Shown: piece by piece, positions 21,886 through 32,245 of the stretch
How positions within the stretch are numbered: position 1 is the stretch's first letter
How the letters are laid out: each line of letters begins with the position of its first letter
Source of the DNA: Cliona cf. orientalis
Taxonomy: Eukaryota > Porifera > Demospongiae > Clionaida > Clionaidae
Length of the DNA: 64,000 nt
Direction: 5' to 3'
Assembly (NCBI GenBank): GCA_963930775.1
Contig: OZ005698.1
Span: forward strand, 8,872,501-8,936,500
Notes under the pieces: model-generated
Databases searched by the model: none
Seen by the model: the letters and a program-made list of their open reading frames with translations, nothing else
What the model was told of the DNA's origin: nothing
Translations under genes and position numbers: made by a program

Positions 21886-24237
21886 ATGATGAACAGGGCA
21901 GTCTCTTCCTCCTATCTATTAGTTCTGGTGCTGTTTTGCATTTCAAGTTTTCGCGGACAGCTCCCAGAAGGAAAACCGTGCATCTTTAAAGGTATTTTGG
22001 TGGTGGTGGGGGGGGGGGGGGGGGGGGGGGGGGGCATTCATGATCACAGTGGCACTGACATGCAGTATGAGGAGTATGAGGGGGTTGGAATAGCCTGGCT
22101 GGCGTACAGGTGCTTGTTACAGCAAAAAATACTCACAAATTATGCCCATGATGATACTACATGATTGTAGATGCCCGGCCAAAGAAAGCTGAGCTGCAGA
22201 CTCTTGGCATTACCGATGACATAGTTGACTACAGCAGTTACAGTCGTGTTGGAACATGCCTTCTGAACGATGAAAATGGCAATAAAATCAAGAAGCTGGA
22301 AGTGGACTATGGATCTGTAACACCGAGGATTGAAGAAATATTCCGGCTTTGGATGAATGGAAATGGTGCAACACCAGTATCCTGGGCGGGACTTGTTGCT
22401 TGCCTAAAACCAGCTCAATTAAACACAATAATAGAAAGAATTGAGTCAGAATATTGCTTGATGGGGAACGCTGATAGCCACAGTGGCAGTGGTTCAATGG
22501 ACGAAGAACATACATCGGGATTCCTAGTAACAGTTACTGGAATTTTAAAAATATCTTACTGCACCCCCTTCATTGCTGTTATCACTGTAATAGTTGGAAC
22601 TCTTTTCATCATAGGGTGCTGGAAGAATTTTGGAAGAGGTAAGGCTAAAATTAAATTACTAGCAAAGTGGGCTATGAATTTAATTATAGTGCATAACTAT
22701 CTGCTGGGTGTGGCAAAATTAATAAACTTAGTATAATTATTATCGTTCTATTCTTGACACATAATTTACACACTGATATAAAGGCAAAAGAGATCTGCAC
22801 ATTCTCGTAACAGGAAGAATTGGAGCAGGAAAATCTGCTTTGGTCAATAGCATCATTGGGGAATATGTTGCTGAAGAGGATGATCAACCACATGAAGAGA
22901 CAACAAATTTGATAAAGTACGAAAAAAGAGCAGGGCACTCTACAATGTCTATCTACGATTCTCCTGGCTTCCAAGATGATACTGAAACTGAGAATCAGTA
23001 TTTGGATTATGTGGGAGAAAATTGTAGTGAAGTTGATTTGAATCTCTACTGTGTGAAAATGAGGGACAGACTACGTCCAAGTGAAATTGATGCTATGAAG
23101 AAACTCTCTTTCGCTTTTGGAAAGAAGAAATTCTGGCGTAAGACCCTATTTGTGCTGACGTTTGCAAATGAGATTGCACTACCAAAACAAAAAAGCTCCT
23201 CTGTGCTATTTCAGCACTTCAGAGATCAAATGTCGGGATGGAAAACACTCCTTGAAAAATCACTCACAGAAAAAGTGGGCGTAAGTAAGGAAGCAGCTGC
23301 AAATGTACCAGTTGTTCCAGCAGGATATCACGACAAGCTTTCTCTACCACCTGCCAAGTGTGACGACTGGCTGCATAAGCTTTGGTTTCATATTTTAGTA
23401 GGGCTGAAAATAGATAACTTAAATGAGCAGGATAGCAACTGGGAAGCTTCCATGATCGAATACCTACGAAGTAAAGGTAGAGATAATCTGCGTATCTGTG
23501 TCATTGGGAGGACTGGGACAGGAAAGTCAGCTTTAGTCAATAGCATGGTTGGAAACACAGATGCCCACGCTGAGGAGGGTGATACAGCAAGTAGAGTGAC
23601 AGCAGTTGTGGCTATGTATGAAAAATCAATAGAAAACTGTACGATTTCTATATACGATTCTCCTGGCCTGGATGATGACCAAACGATTACGGATCAGTAT
23701 TTAAAGGATATAGAAGAAAAATGCGGTGAAGTTGATTTGAATCTCTACTGTGTGAAAATGAATGATAAAATGAATCCAAGTGAAATAGATACTATAAAGA
23801 AATTCTCGTGTGCATTTGGAAAGAATGAATTCTGGCGTAAGACCCTCTTTGTGCTAACCTTTGCAAATGAGATTGTACTACCAAAACAAAAACTATCCTC
23901 CATGTTACTTCAGCACTTCAGAGATCGATTGACAGAGTGGAAAAAACTCCTTCAAAAGGCACTCACAGACAAGGCGGGCATTACCAAGGAGGCAGCAGCA
24001 AATGTACCAGTTATTCCGGCTGGATATTATGACAAGCTTTCTCTACCAGCTGCCAAATGTGACAATTGGTTAATTAAGCTGAGGACTCAATGTTTTGATC
24101 AAATCAAGGATATGGCACGACCAAGCATCAACTGGGGACAGTTGCAACCTTCAGAGGAAGTGAAGAAGGAAGATATTACCGAGAAAACACAACCCAAGCA
24201 ACCGAACACTGATCAAGACAGTGCATGTCAAACCTGA
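21886..24237 (+). CDS. Signal sequence, death-like domain, TM helix and tandem AIG1 GTPases in one protein
   Basis: Three exons in phase 1: 21886-21991, 22171-22638 and 22784-24237 (675 aa). Residues 1-24 (MMNRAVSSSYLLVLVLFCIS...) look like a signal peptide or signal anchor. Residues 40-130 resemble a death-fold domain: ITDDIVDYSSYS, then RIEEIFRLWMNG, then SWAGLVACLK and TIIERIESEY, the spacing of helices 3-6 of DEATH domains. A Ser/Gly-rich linker leads to a hydrophobic helix at about 167-185. Two complete AIG1 GTPase domains follow, with P-loops GRIGAGKSA (about 202) and GRTGTGKSA (about 433), G3 motifs YDSPG, and LTFANEI in both. They are more alike to each other than to other cluster members, pointing to internal duplication. 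If the first segment is cleaved, the death fold would face outward, which is odd. If both hydrophobic segments span the membrane, the topology needs testing. Domain calls are by eye. Confidence 0.75.
22008..22034. repeat. Poly-G run in the first intron of the fusion gene
   Basis: About 27 consecutive G lie just downstream of the exon 1 donor. Length is prone to sequencing error. Confidence 0.85.
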
Positions 24238-25297
24238 CCATCACTGAAGCAGTTACCATGGCAGTGATACAGGTGGGTGAACTTAAGACTTAGTGCTTCA
24301 ATCGGGTTCAATTGATACACAATACATTTCAGAGGCTGAGCAAATGGTATAATATAATCAAGAAACTTCAGCTTTGAGCACTCGGTGGTTGCAGGGGGCC
24401 ATCCCCCAAAAATCATTCCGAGCAGCCCCACCCACCTATGCAGCAAACTGTGAATATTGACCTAAAAGCAACACCCAAGCATGCGGCATCAGCTATGAAT
24501 AATCTACTGTAGACCACACAAAAGTCAGCTGTGGTGCTATAGACTCTATACAGACCCTATAGCTACATGTATAGTTACCCTATTGCATACAGCTGCATGT
24601 TCAACTAGCTATAGAGTGCGTGTGCGGTGAATTCAATTGCTCAAAATTATGGATAATGTACGACACAACAAGCAACTTAGTAGAGATATAACTACTAGCA
24701 CCCGGGCCCTGATTTAATTTTAGCATGAGCCTGTACACTGTACAAGTCACTGTCCAGATTTTGTGGGCATAAATTTTGGTTTTGCGATAGATTACATATT
24801 CTCTGTATGCGATTAAATACAACCCCATAAATTACCAGATGGAAGATTGATGACTTCTTACAATATTATGTGGAGTGTGCTATATATACTGTCATTATTT
24901 ATAATATTGTCCCTCCACAGACCCCTCACCCACTCTTTATCTGAATGATTAGCTACATGTACTGAAAAGGTAGCTGTGGATGGTAAGTTTGCGTCTTCAG
25001 TTGGAACTGATACGAAATTCTGTGTGAATCAGTGTCCCTCCCCCCTCCCCCCATTCCGACCCATCCATTACTACTTTTAGGATAGATAATATTATTATAT
25101 TGAATTTCTCTATAATAATTATACTGTGGATGATCATGCAGCTCTCTATACTTATTACTATGAATCAAAGGGCCCATACAGATGTATAAGCCTGGTTGGA
25201 TGAGCTAAAATAATATTATTATAGCCCTTGCATTGCATGTGCTCATATTATTATATTATAAGAGCCGGATTAGAAGCCAATCAACGTTTGCCACATG
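24238..25297. other. Convergent intergenic region
   Basis: About 1 kb of AT-rich DNA lies between the GTPase fusion gene and the MazG gene. It has scattered ATTATAATA repeats. No coding or RNA gene is supported. Confidence 0.6.
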
Positions 25298-27462
25298 TCA
25301 AGTTTTGTCATACGCAGTATACTTCAAACTAGACCCATAGACCTTGCTGACTGGATACTTCTGTCCGTTCAGTTGGAATTTCCTGGTCACAGCTGCTGGT
25401 AGGTCGACATGGCAACGGTCGGACAACCGAACCAGGATAATCAATACATCACTGAGTTCCTCTCCCACGTGAACTTTGTCCTCTTCTCTCCAACCTGTGT
25501 GTCAAGTGTGGTTGTCATCAGCAGGCGATGCGAAATTTGTAACATACATTAATGTAATAATGACGTCATCAAAATTCTACAATCATGATTACCCTCACCT
25601 GGTAGTCCTACCTTTACTTCACCTCTCCATTGACTAAATTGGATCAAAGAATGAAATGTATTCTTAAAAGCTTTTTAAATAAGCTTACAAGATTTCTGAA
25701 AGTTCTCCCACCTCAGTGACCTACCAATACCATGGCAACATGAGTCTCAAAACACAAACTGGCATTATTAATTCCAAGATGTATCATACCATAGCCAGGA
25801 GTAAGTTTCTTGGAGTATCATCTTTTCCCCAGTCCCTCTCAGATGAAAATTTCTCTTGCTTGGCACGTCTACCATAGTAGAACACATACGTATATGATAG
25901 AACTTCAATCTACACCAAGTGCGTACATTTCTTCTAAGCTGAGACTAGATCTGAAACTGAATCCATCACCCCTTACTGGAGCATCTATATAATATTATGC
26001 AAACAAAGAGGAACAATCACATAAAATTATATCACGAACACAAGTAGAAGCCTTGACCATCACCTCTCTGATCGCATGACAATCTCAGTGTAGCTTCCTC
26101 AGCAGTACTACTGCTATCCTTGCACTTTGACCCGCTACTCTCTCTATCATGGCCTGGAGTGGCAGCAGGAGGCCTAGGTGGAGGAGGGTACTTTTCAGCG
26201 TTCAGTTGGAACTTTCTAATGGCAGCTGCTGGTAGGTCGACATGGCAACGGTCGGCCAGCCGCACTAAGTTCATCAGCACATCACTGAGTTCTTCTCCCA
26301 GGTGAACTTTGTCCTCTGTTGTCCAATCTGTGCACATTAGAGTAAGCTAGTGTAGTACATCAATTTTATGCACACACATAATTAATATCCACTGGCACAC
26401 TGTGACAAGATCTGAATATTGGGACAAGGTAATAATTTCACATACCTGGTAGTCCCTTTGCCACATTACCTCTCCACTGGCTGTGGTTCAGGGGTGCATG
26501 CATGTGTTTGTGTGACCAAATGAAATGTCAGACAACAGCCGACTCAATTATTTCAGATCACTTATAGCACAATGCTGATCTGTGATTCATGAATAACTTA
26601 CAATAGTTCTGACAATTCTCCCACTTCTCCAACCTGCAAGTAAGCATAAAAATATGCACTCTGGAGCCTCAGATTGTTATAATAAGTTAATGTATCATAC
26701 ACACTGTCACACCATCAAAATTAAAAGTGCAAATTATCACCGATCGAGTTTACCATTGCCAGCAGTAGATTTCTTGGGGTGTGATACTGCTCCCAGTTTC
26801 TCTCAGCTGCAAACTTCTCCTGCATCGCACGACTGTGAAGTGCATTCATAAATGTGTTTACCATATGCCGGAGCAAAACTTAAGACTCATGCATGGATTT
26901 ATGTTACAGCATATTACTGTGCTTTGCCAGTCAGTTGTCCAGTGGAAAGGGTGAATAGGCAGTGGCTCTCAAGTGCTTAATTCAGTTATACTACAAGTCA
27001 CAAAGGCTTTCAGTTTATATAGTGACAGAGACAGGTGCCAGTCCCTAACTTTTCTAGACAACTGACCTGCAAAGCACAGTATATAGACTATTGTGGCTTA
27101 TGATAGTAAACTGTGCATCATTTAATAAATAACAAGACTAGCTAGTTATGTTGCATGGTTATCATTGTTATCACCCATCAATTTATTTCATAATTATTGA
27201 TAACCAGTAATAACCATCCATAACCATCGACAACCATGCATATTAAACCACGCCATTCTGTAATAGTCGTGCTAGCTACAGTCATCCATAACACTAAACT
27301 TATACTTGTTCGAGTACCAATCAGCGTAGCACATGACTAAGTACAGCCACTGTATATTAGCTATTGTGGCTCAATACATAATATTATTATTGTACAAAAA
27401 CCAGTTAGCTATCTGCTGTTTTAATCTGACCACATCCCTCCTAAATTGAGCCAGGTCCTGCT

Positions 27463-27493
<31 letters not shown>

Positions 27494-27624
27494 GGCGGGG
27501 AAGGGAGTATGGTTTAATATAAATACAGCGAATTATACATTAAAATTTACACGTCTTCCAAGCTGAGATGAGAGCTGAAGCAGAATTTGCTGTCCGCTGT
27601 TAGTGTAGCTATTTCGCTGGCCAT
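25298..27624 (-). CDS. DCTPP1: Double-domain dCTP pyrophosphatase (two MazG folds), copy 1
   Basis: Ten exons fit one frame (294 aa): 27551-27624, 26754-26832, 26602-26633, 26446-26480, 26064-26327, then 25927-25984, 25790-25868, 25689-25720, 25599-25633 and 25298-25494. DCTPP1 hydrolyses dCTP and modified dCTPs to monophosphates. Each half carries the MazG metal motif ExxE...ExxD: VGEVGELSELFQW with GEELSDVL in half 1, and TEVGELSEIFQW with GEELSDVL in half 2. NWEQYHTPRNLLLAM and RCHVDLPAA are further family marks. The exon patterns of both halves are identical. The halves meet through an AG|GTGATG donor and a TATAG acceptor in phase 1. Without this splice, half 1 ends 10 codons on and half 2 has no initiator Met. 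Two separate genes remain possible. An in-frame ATG six bases upstream (27630) could also start translation. Confidence 0.8.
27463..27492. repeat. Poly-G run in the first intron of MazG copy 1
   Basis: Thirty consecutive G lie close to exon 1. The other copy of the gene has its G run in a different intron, so these runs arose independently. Confidence 0.85.
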
Positions 27625-28306
27625 TTTCATGATTTTTATGGAGTATGCAAAATTACTATGGACTTCAGATAAATAGAGCAGGCGAATACAACCCAGCCTC
27701 TGTCCTGCTCGTTTAACTTGTCGATTTTCAGCCCTAAAATGTAATACCAAAGCTCATGCAGCCATGCAGTTGTTACATTCGGCAGCTGGTAGAGAAAGGC
27801 TATCGTAATATCCAGCTGCTACAACTGGTATGCATTCGTAGCTGCCTCCTCGTCTGAGTATAGATAGATAGATACATAGATTTTTTTATGTCACGCATCA
27901 ATAATGCATCGGGCCAGAATTTGGCCTATGTGACAAAAATGAAAATAAAGATACAAGGAAAAAATAGCACTAAAATATGTAGGCAGTGATGATAATAATA
28001 ATCAAATAATAATGGATAAATAAGATAATAATATTGCCACTAGATCATTGACATCTATATTATTAGGGTACAATATTATAAAGAGATTAGTACAGTAATG
28101 TTGGATAGCATGTGAGGAAAGAAGAGGGGAAGGGGGGGGGGGGGAGTGGGCATTTATTTATTTATTTATTGGCGAATGAGAAATCAGTTGCATTATATAG
28201 GTTGAATGAAAAAAAAGGAAGCAATGAAGGAGTTGGAGGACATGCATAATAGAAAGTATTACGTAGGCCCGATCACCGACAAAAGATGTGATTAATTTGA
28301 TGATCA
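27625..28306. other. Spacer between the two tandem MazG genes
   Basis: It contains a GATA-rich repeat (about 27867-27882), a segment with imperfect inverted halves (TATGTCAC...GGGCCAGAATTTGGCC...TATGTGAC, 27889-27934), a G-rich tract (28132-28149) and TTTA repeats (28155-28170). The segment at 27889-27934 looks like the end of a small unidentified repeat. No gene is seen. Confidence 0.5.
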
Positions 28307-30213
28307 TTAAATTTTGTCATATGCAGTATATTTCAAACTAGACCCATAGACCTTGCTGACTGGATACTTCTGTCCATTCAGTTGGATCTTCCTGGTCACA
28401 GCTGCTGGTAGGTCGACATGGCAACAGTCGGACAACCGAACCAGGATGATCAGTACATCACTGAGTTCCTCTCCCACGTGAACTTTGTCCTCTTCTCTCC
28501 AACCTGTGCGTAGAGTGGTTATCGTCAACAGACAATGGGAAATTTCTAACACACAGCAATTAACACATTAATTTTATACCCTGGTTATATACCTGGTAGT
28601 CCTACCTTTACTTCACCTCTCCATTGGCTAATTTGGATCAAGGAATAGTATAAGAAACATTTTCTTAAAAGTTTTTTAAACAAGCTTACAAGATTTCTGA
28701 AAGTTCTCCCACCTCAGTGACCTACCAATTATTAACATGAATCTCAAAACACAAACTGGCATCATTAATTCTAAGATGTATCATACCACAGCCAGGAGTA
28801 AGTTTCTTGGAGTATCATCTTTTCCCCAGTCCCTCTCAGATGAAAACTTCTCTTGCTTGGCACGTCTACCATAGTAGAAAAAATATCATACACATACATA
28901 TACGCAATCTACACCAAGTACGTACATTTCTTCTAAGCTGAGACTAGATCTGAAACTGAATCCATCACCCCTTACTGGAGCATCTATATCATAATATGCA
29001 AAAAAAGGAACAATCACATAAAATCATTATAATAATATCATCATAAAACACGAGTAGAAGCCTTGATCATCACCTTTCTGATCACATGACAATCTCAGCC
29101 TGGGTGTAGTTTCCTCAGCAGTACTACTGCTATCCTTGCACTCTGATCCGCTACTCTCTCTATCGTGGCCTGGAGCGGCAGCAGGAAGTGGTCCTGGAGG
29201 AGGGTACTTTTCAGCATTCAGTTGGAACTTTCTAATGGCAGCTGCTGGTAGGTCGACATGGCAACGGTCGGCTAGCCGTACCAGGTAGATCAGCACATCA
29301 CTGAGTTCTTCCCCCAGGTGAACTTTGTCCTCTGTTGTCCAATCTGTGCACATTAGAGCAAGCTAGTGTAGTACAGCAATTTTATGCACACGCACATATC
29401 CACTTTTGGGGGGGGGGGGGGGGGGGGGGCATACACAAGATCTGAATTATTATTGGGACAAGGTAATAATTTTACATACCTGGTAGTCCCTTTGCCACTT
29501 TACCTCTCCACTGGCTATAGTCACCCAGGGGTGTGCATGCGTGTGTTTATGTGACCAAATGAAATGTCGGACAACAGTGACTCAGTTAATTATTTCAGAC
29601 CACTTAGCACAATGCTGCATGGTCTGTGATTCGTGAATAACTTACAATAGTTCTGATAGTTCCCCCACTTCTCCAACCTGCAAGTAAGCATAAAAATATG
29701 CACTCTGGAGCCTCGGATTGTTATATTCACATAATAAGTTAATGTATCGTATACACTATCACACCGTCAAAATTAAAAGTGCAAATTATCACCGATCGAG
29801 TTTACCATTGCCAGCAGAAGGTTTCTTGGGGTGTGATACTGCTCCCAGTTTCTCTCAGCTGCAAACTTCTCCTGCATCGCACGACTGTGAAGTGCATGCA
29901 TGCATGTGTTTGGATTGCCATATGCCAGATAGGACTAAACAAAACTTAAGACTCATACATAGACTATAATCTTGTGGCTTAACATAGTAAACTGTGCATC
30001 ATTAAAATTTGTGGCATAATGTTATCAGTTATCTGCTGTTTAATCTGACCACATCCCTCCTAGATTGAGCCAGGTTCTAGCTAGAAGGGGGAGTATGGTT
30101 TAATAATACAGCGAATTATACATTAAAATTTACATGTCTTCCAGGCTGAGATGAGAGCTGAAGCAGAATTTGCTGTCTGTTAGTGTAGCCATGGTAGCTA
30201 TTTCGCTGGCCAT
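28307..30213 (-). CDS. DCTPP1: Double-domain dCTP pyrophosphatase (two MazG folds), copy 2
   Basis: Ten exons mirror copy 1 (298 aa): 30134-30213, 29806-29884, 29646-29677, 29480-29514, 29074-29343, 28926-28983, 28787-28865, 28690-28721, 28593-28627 and 28307-28503. Exon sizes match copy 1 except for small changes in exon 1 and in the Ser/Pro-rich linker exon. The metal-binding ExxE and ExxD pairs are intact in both halves. Introns are also alignable over much of their length, so the whole two-domain unit was duplicated recently. The start ATG at 30213 (MASEIATMATLTDSKF) is preceded by no in-frame alternative. Known DCTPP1 works as a tetramer of single domains; a covalent pair would need only two chains. 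It is divergent from NDUFS8. Confidence 0.8.
29408..29429. repeat. Poly-G run in an intron of MazG copy 2
   Basis: Twenty-two consecutive G lie in the intron between the fourth and fifth exons. They are absent from the matching intron of copy 1. Confidence 0.85.
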
Positions 30214-30446
30214 TTTGCATGTGCACATGTATTATGGAGTGTGTAAAATTACTGTGGGCTTCAGATAAATAGAGCAGGCGAACACATCCCTACTCACATG
30301 TGTAGCGACCCTTTACCAGCATCGAGGATTCTTTGGTGTTCAAAATTATCATGGTTTTGGATAAATAGAGCAGGCCACAACAGCTACAGCTTCACCTTTG
30401 AACTGCAAAGATTGCACAAATTTAATAGTATTTGAAGGCAGTCGAG

Positions 30447-31443
30447 ATGCTTCCGAGAGCTGCTTTTCAAAGCCTAACTCCTAGAGGTAGGTAACTTACG
30501 AGTTTACAAGCTTCACCAGGCTAATAATGGACACGTTTTCTAATTATAGCGCACCATGTCTGCAACCGTGTACCCATCGTGCAGGCATTGCAAAGAAGAT
30601 GCAAATCCAATTACAGTAAGTATAGTTATGTACATATTTTAATTGAATTTGCAATTACCAAATAATTTTTCATCGATTCCCCCAGAGTATGTAACAGTTG
30701 ATGTGAATGAGACCTCAATGGATGCCAGGAGTGTCATGGACCGAAACGCAACCACCCTCTTCTTCACAGAGCTCTTCCGTGGACTGGGAGTGACACTCAG
30801 TGCCTTCTTCCGCGAACCAGCCACCATAAATTACCCATTCGAGAAGGGGCCGATCAGCCCCCGTTTCCGAGGGGAGCACGCCCTGAGGCGCTACCCCAAT
30901 GGAGAGGAGAGGTGTATAGCTTGTAAGCTTTGTGAGGCCATCTGCCCTGCCCAGGCTATCACCATTGAGGCCGAGACAAGAGCAGACGGGAGCAGGAGAA
31001 CGACAAGATATGACATCGATATGACCAAGTGTATCTACTGTGGGTTCTGTCAGGAGGCTTGCCCTGTCGATGCCATTGTTGAAGTAAGAGGGTAATATAT
31101 TATATGACAGTTCTGTGTACTTTCTTTTATTCATCTGGGTACGCAGAATGGGTCGAAACTAGAGATTTGACCTGAAAGAATTTTGATTCACATTTTAGAA
31201 GGGAGAGAGGAGGATCCACTTGTCTATAGTCAATGAGTAGCTCTGCTGAAATTAATTTTTAGGATACTCTTCTCTCTCTCCCTCTCCATCCCTTCCTTTT
31301 GAACACCACAGGGTCCAAATTTCGAATTCTCAACAGAGACCCACCAAGAGCTACTCTACAACAAAGAGAAGCTACTGAGCAATGGAGACAAGTGGGAGAA
31401 GGAGATAGCAGCGAACATTGAGGCTGACTTCCTCTACCGCTGA
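30447..31443 (+). CDS. NDUFS8: NADH dehydrogenase iron-sulfur protein 8 (complex I TYKY subunit)
   Basis: Four exons: 30447-30486, 30550-30615, 30686-31083 and 31312-31443 (211 aa; human 210). This peripheral-arm subunit carries clusters N6a and N6b between N2 and the rest of the chain. Both ferredoxin motifs are intact: [12 protein letters not shown] and [39 protein letters not shown] and the C-terminus [19 protein letters not shown] are almost identical to animal orthologues. The N-terminal 35 residues ([13 protein letters not shown]..., basic, no acidic residue) suit a mitochondrial presequence. Confidence 0.97.
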
Positions 31444-32245
31444 GTGACAGCTACAGTGTTTAATATTAATATACCTTTCCTGCACATGGCATTAATATTG
31501 TGTAATCCAGTATGTGTATCAGTGAGTGTCCACTAGTGTCCAAGCTTCCATCCATTTGTATAATGTTTCATGATAGGGTATTCCTGTACACTTATCAATG
31601 CTACATGATGACAAGTGCAGCTAGTGTTCATGTACGTACAAGTATACAATAGTGTGCAGCTGTCACCCGGTACCCACCTATGGTCCACATGACCTGCATG
31701 TGGTATGCTACATGTACACAATATAGTTCTAGTTGTACAGTATTTGTATTCGATTCCTATAAGAAGGGGTATATTATTATCATAGCACAATAGAAATTGA
31801 TATAATTATAAAAATTACCTACGCTATAGCTATCCTATCAAATTTACATGTAATGATAATGTTCCTTTAATATTAAAAATGAGCTATGAAGACCTGATGT
31901 TTTAAATAATAATAAAGGTTGGTTTTACCTGATTCCAGAACCACAGACAACTATACAACAGCTATAATAATACACACATTACAAGACCACAAAAATTTTA
32001 TATAGGCTATAAGTACAATTATTAGAATTTACATTACACTTGCTAATGATAAAACGAGAATGTATCATACTTGTGGTGATTCCTTGCCGAATTATTAATG
32101 TTGTAACTGTGAAAATTGACGTACACTGCTGACTGCATGCTATTGTGACAATGATGCATTTTATTACGTGGAGGCTTGCTGGTGGTATATGGTTACGGAT
32201 GCTATGTGGTGATTTCTCATTACCTAAGGGGCATACCAATCAATT
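31444..32245. other. Convergent 3' region of NDUFS8 and PHAF1
   Basis: AT-rich, with an AATAAA at 31911-31916 that could end the plus-strand transcript. No gene is seen. Confidence 0.6.

Noticed and set aside
25298-30213. Four separate single-domain DCTPP1 genes
   Set aside because: The second and fourth exon sets lack any in-frame start codon and begin with an acceptor in the phase needed for fusion. Kept as an alternative in the evidence.
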